Part shown: positions 60,205 through 64,000 of the stretch, piece after piece | How the letters are laid out: each line of letters begins with the position of its first letter | Numbering within the stretch: position 1 is the stretch's first letter | Assembly (NCBI RefSeq): GCF_024397895.1 | Contig: NZ_CP073346.1 | Location: forward strand, 2,480,001 to 2,544,000 | Source of the DNA: Pseudomonas benzenivorans | GTDB taxonomy: Bacteria; Pseudomonadota; Gammaproteobacteria; Pseudomonadales; Pseudomonadaceae | Reading direction: 5' to 3' | Length of the DNA: 64,000 nucleotides | The notes under the pieces: model-generated | What the model saw: the letters and a program-made list of their open reading frames with translations, nothing else | What the model was told of the DNA's origin: nothing | The model's database searches: none | Translations under genes and position numbers: made by a program

Positions 60205-60221
60205 TTGCAGATGCCGTGCCA
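60205..60221 (-). promoter_or_regulatory. Sigma-54 promoter of the TAXI-TRAP operon
   Basis: On the minus strand TGGCACGGCATCTGCAA fits the -24/-12 consensus TGGCACG-N4-TTGCA: GG and GC are exactly 10 bases apart. Transcription should start near 60196, giving a leader of about 258 nt. An enhancer-binding regulator with GAFTGA is encoded directly upstream. Confidence 0.78.
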
Positions 60222-60281
60222 GAGCACATAAGCCCCGAGATAGAGCGGTACAGCCCAGATTACCTGGACGCAGTGAGCAGA

Positions 60282-60315
60282 TTTGCGCCTATACCGACCC
60301 GAAGATAGGCGGAAA
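60282..60315. promoter_or_regulatory. Inverted repeat, candidate enhancer site for the DctD-like regulator
   Basis: TTTGCGCCTAT and ATAGGCGGAAA are inverted copies (10 of 11 bases) around a 12-base gap, centred about 100 bp upstream of the sigma-54 start point. A third GCCTAT half-site follows at 60319-60324, at the end of the regulator gene. The position is right for an enhancer; a weak terminator is the alternative, but there is no T run. Confidence 0.5.
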
Positions 60316-60320
60316 CTTGC

Positions 60321-61664
<1,344 letters not shown>

Positions 61665-61732
61665 GCCACCTCCTCTCTCGACGGCCCCAGTGTATCGCGC
61701 AAGGCGCAGCGACCGAAGCCGCCGCCGTCTGC

Positions 61733-63487
61733 CTAGGACGTCGGAGCCAGGGGCAGGCGCAGGCTGAACAGGGCGCCGTCGCCGCGGTTGCCCGCCTCCA
61801 GGCTGCCGCCCAGTTCGCGGACGATACCGTAGGACACCGCCAGCCCCAGGCCCAGACCCTGCCCCACCGGCTTGGTGGTGAAGAAGGGCTCGAACACCTG
61901 ATCCAGGTGCTCGCGGGCAATGCCGCCACCGCTGTCGGCCACCTCCAGCCGGCAGCAGTCGCCGTCGCGCCGCAGCGTCAGGCTCAGCACCCGCTTGTCC
62001 ACAGCGGCCATGGCGTCCAGGGCGTTATGCAACAGGTTGAGCAGCACCTGCTCGAGGCGAATGGCGTCGCCCAGCACCTGCACGCCGGCGTCGACTTCGC
62101 GGCGCAGTTCCACCTGCTCGTTGCGCAGGCGCGGCGCCAGCAGCAACAGGGCCTGCTCCAGCACCTCGCTCAGGCGCAGGCGCTCGCTGAGGCCGGCCGG
62201 GCTCTTGCGGGCGAAGGTCTTGAGGTGGCCGGTGAGCTTCGCCATGCGCTGCAACAGACCGTCGATGCGCTGCAGGCCCTCGCGCGCATCATCCTGACGG
62301 CCGCTGTCGAGCAGCAGGCGCAGGCTGCCCAGCTGCATCTGCATGGCGGTCAGCGGCTGGTTGATCTCATGGGCCATGGCCGCCGACATCTGCCCCAGGG
62401 CCGCCATCTTCGCCGCGTGCACCAGGCCTTCCTGGGCCTCGCGCAGTTCCGCCGTGCGCAGCGTCACCTCTCGCTCCAGGCGCTCGCGGATGCCGGCCTG
62501 CAGGCGCTGGTTGTTGCGCCGCTGGGCGAGGTAGAGCAGGAGGAAGGCCAGGGTCATCCACACCCCGGCGGCGGCCAGGCGATAGCTGCGCACGCTGTCG
62601 ACCAGGCTCTGCGGCTCGACCAGCAGGTGCAGGGTCCACTCCTCCTCCGGCAGGGTCTGGCTCTGCCAGAGGTAGTCGCGGCTGCCGTCCGGCCCCTCCA
62701 CCCGGCGCCACTCGGCACCCTCGTCGATGCGCCGACGCAGCACGCTGGGCAGCGGCTGCAGGGCCTGCTCGGCGTACTTGCGCACCTCCACCAGCTCGGC
62801 GCGGTCGCCGTCGTCGAGTTCGCCGAGCACCCTGAAACGCCAGCCCGGACGGCTGCTGAGAATCACCACCGAATAGCCGTCGGCGACCAGCAGCACGCCG
62901 GGCTGGGCGGCCCATTCGCGCTGCAGCTCGTCCAGCTCCAGCTTGACCACCAGCACCCCGAGCACGCCGCCGTCGTCGTCGCGCACCACGTGGGAAAGGA
63001 AGTAGCCGGGGATTCCGGTGGTCACGCCGACGGCGAAATAGCGTCCAGCCGACTGGCGCAGGGCGTCCTGAAAGTAGGGCCGGAAGGCGTAGTTGTTGCC
63101 GACGAAGCTGCTCCACTCGCTCCAGTTGCTCGCCGCCAGGGTGTCGCCGCGGCGATCGAGCAGGTACAGCACGTTGGAGCCGGCGGCGGCGTTGAGCTGC
63201 TCCAGGCGGCGATTGAGGCGGTCGCGCAGCGGCCGATCGGCCGGCGCGCGCAACAGCGACTTGATATCGCTGTCCAGGGCCAGCACCTCGGGTACCGAAC
63301 GAAAGCGCTCGACCAGGGTGTGCAGCGACTGCGCGTACAGCTGCAGTTGCCCGCGCGCCTCGCTGCTGCGCTCCTCCCAGGCGCGCCGCTCGGCATAGTG
63401 ACCGGCCAGCCAGGTACTGGCGAGCAGACCGCAGAGGATCAGCAACACGATGAAAACGACGCGGTAGCGCAGGAAAAAGGTGGGCAT
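61733..63487 (-). CDS. dctB: Sensor histidine kinase, DctB-like
   Basis: A 584-residue kinase. It has two membrane helices (about 10-30 and 300-320) flanking a periplasmic double-PAS (PDC) sensor domain of about 270 residues with the ligand-pocket stretch RPYFQDALRQSAGRYFAVGV. A cytoplasmic coiled coil precedes the His-box AHEINQPLTAMQMQLGSL, then the N, G1 and G2 ATP-binding boxes (LLHNALDAM, DSGGGIA, GQGLGLGLAV). It should phosphorylate the DctD-like regulator, sensing an organic acid outside the cell. Confidence 0.9.
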   Translation of the reverse strand: MPTFFLRYRVVFIVLLILCGLLASTWLAGHYAERRAWEERSSEARGQLQLYAQSLHTLVERFRSVPEVLALDSDIKSLLRAPADRPLRDRLNRRLEQLNAAAGSNVLYLLDRRGDTLAASNWSEWSSFVGNNYAFRPYFQDALRQSAGRYFAVGVTTGIPGYFLSHVVRDDDGGVLGVLVVKLELDELQREWAAQPGVLLVADGYSVVILSSRPGWRFRVLGELDDGDRAELVEVRKYAEQALQPLPSVLRRRIDEGAEWRRVEGPDGSRDYLWQSQTLPEEEWTLHLLVEPQSLVDSVRSYRLAAAGVWMTLAFLLLYLAQRRNNQRLQAGIRERLEREVTLRTAELREAQEGLVHAAKMAALGQMSAAMAHEINQPLTAMQMQLGSLRLLLDSGRQDDAREGLQRIDGLLQRMAKLTGHLKTFARKSPAGLSERLRLSEVLEQALLLLAPRLRNEQVELRREVDAGVQVLGDAIRLEQVLLNLLHNALDAMAAVDKRVLSLTLRRDGDCCRLEVADSGGGIAREHLDQVFEPFFTTKPVGQGLGLGLAVSYGIVRELGGSLEAGNRGDGALFSLRLPLAPTS

Positions 63488-63609
63488 GCACGGCTCGTGC
63501 TCGGAACGATGCCGGCATGGTAAGGCAATGCGCCGCCTGTTGCAGGCGCTGCTTTGTGCCGTGGAGCGTCAGCGCTATAGTCGGAAAAGTAGGAGCGGCC
63601 GGCAGGCGA

Positions 63610-64000
63610 ATGACCATGACACAGACGAATCAGGCAGGCACGCCACGCTTCTGGCGCGACCCGGCACTGCCGTTCATCGAGGCCCGCGACGTGCTGGATG
63701 GACGCCAGCTGTGTTACGCCAAGCACGCCCACGAGACCTTCTCCATCGGCGCCATCACCCGGGGCCGCAGCACCTACCTCAACGAGCGGGCGCAAGAGCG
63801 GATCGGCGCCGGCACCCTGGTGCTGATGAACCCGGGCGACGTGCACGCCTGCAACCCCATCGAGGGCCAGCCCTGGTCCTACCAGATGTTCTATGTCGAC
63901 GCGGCTTGGCTGACCGAGCTGCAACACCAGCTGGGCTTCAACCGCAATCATGGCTGGCAGCCCTTCTCGGCCATCCTCAACCAGGATCCCGGGCTCTACG
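63610..64000 (+). CDS. AraC family transcriptional regulator, N-terminal part (partial)
   Basis: The first 130 residues are present and the gene runs off the right edge. The AraC-type cupin domain is recognisable: AKHAHETFSIGAITRGRSTY, ERIGAGTLVLMNPGDVHACN and GQPWSYQMFYVD. The HTH is outside the window. The start could also be ATG 63616. It is divergent from the DctB-like kinase gene (122 bp apart). Confidence 0.82.
   Translation, partial: MTMTQTNQAGTPRFWRDPALPFIEARDVLDGRQLCYAKHAHETFSIGAITRGRSTYLNERAQERIGAGTLVLMNPGDVHACNPIEGQPWSYQMFYVDAAWLTELQHQLGFNRNHGWQPFSAILNQDPGLY

Larger units (their letters stand above)
59939..60320 (-). other. 382-bp region upstream of the TAXI-TRAP operon
   Basis: No gene is evident. 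It contains a sigma-54 promoter (60205-60221) reading left, an inverted repeat about 100 bp upstream of the start point (60282-60315) and a long leader. The lower-GC part at 60150-60320 stands out from its surroundings. Confidence 0.65.

Overview
The window looks like a chromosomal segment of a GC-rich Pseudomonas, probably from the wider P. aeruginosa / P. alcaligenes neighbourhood. Supporting signs are the codon use, a HexR-zwf pair with a canonical HexR operator, the pycR/pycA/pycB set, an OXA-50-type class D beta-lactamase, and a zigA / DUF1826 pair behind a Zur-like box. From memory, several blocks (LysR-aspA, pycB-pycA-pycR, hexR-like/zwf, GGDEF-EAL next to uvrD) follow the order seen near PA5428-PA5443 of PAO1. 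I saw no rRNA, tRNA, insertion sequence, prophage or CRISPR array.

Layout. 1-3.3 kb: the end of an amidohydrolase with a small Rieske protein, then a LysR regulator divergent from aspartate ammonia-lyase. 3.3-12.8 kb: a catabolic island that best fits L-carnitine degradation. It holds a LysR regulator, a D-malate/tartrate dehydrogenase, a Rieske oxygenase of the CntA type, a semialdehyde dehydrogenase, a CntB-type reductase, an HTH-PAS-PAS regulator and a BCCT transporter. Inferred route: carnitine uptake, splitting to trimethylamine plus malic semialdehyde, oxidation to malate, then oxidative decarboxylation to pyruvate. The oxygenase and transporter promoters both carry three GTTAAC boxes with identical spacing, and the oxygenase has a 28-residue tandem duplication at its N terminus. 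13-21.3 kb: a MocR regulator, PaiB, three GNAT acetyltransferases (two are close paralogs), an XRE regulator, an AGCS amino-acid symporter, asparaginase and glutaminase. 21.4-27.2 kb: a SbtA/SbtB-like bicarbonate transporter pair just downstream of two-subunit pyruvate carboxylase and its LysR regulator. 27.5-31.2 kb: HexR-like regulator, zwf and an MFS permease.

31-47 kb is mostly single genes: a Cys-rich lipoprotein, a GGDEF-EAL protein with a degenerate GGDEF motif, uvrD, an orphan DctP-type lipoprotein, a TetR regulator, a Tim44-domain protein, a YbaK-type deacylase, SMI1/KNR4, SDR, thioesterase, DUF3301, the OXA beta-lactamase, an alpha/beta hydrolase and a COG0523 GTPase. 47-49 kb is the zinc-linked zigA / DUF1826 pair. 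49-56 kb carries a cNMP/CBS/nucleotidyltransferase protein overlapping a DnaQ-like exonuclease, a second BCCT transporter, cardiolipin synthase and a periplasmic binding protein. 56-63.5 kb is a TAXI-type TRAP transporter operon (binding protein, fused permease, DUF1850) with a clear sigma-54 promoter and a nearby inverted repeat. It lies beside a DctB/DctD-like two-component pair that probably activates it. The window ends inside an AraC-type regulator.
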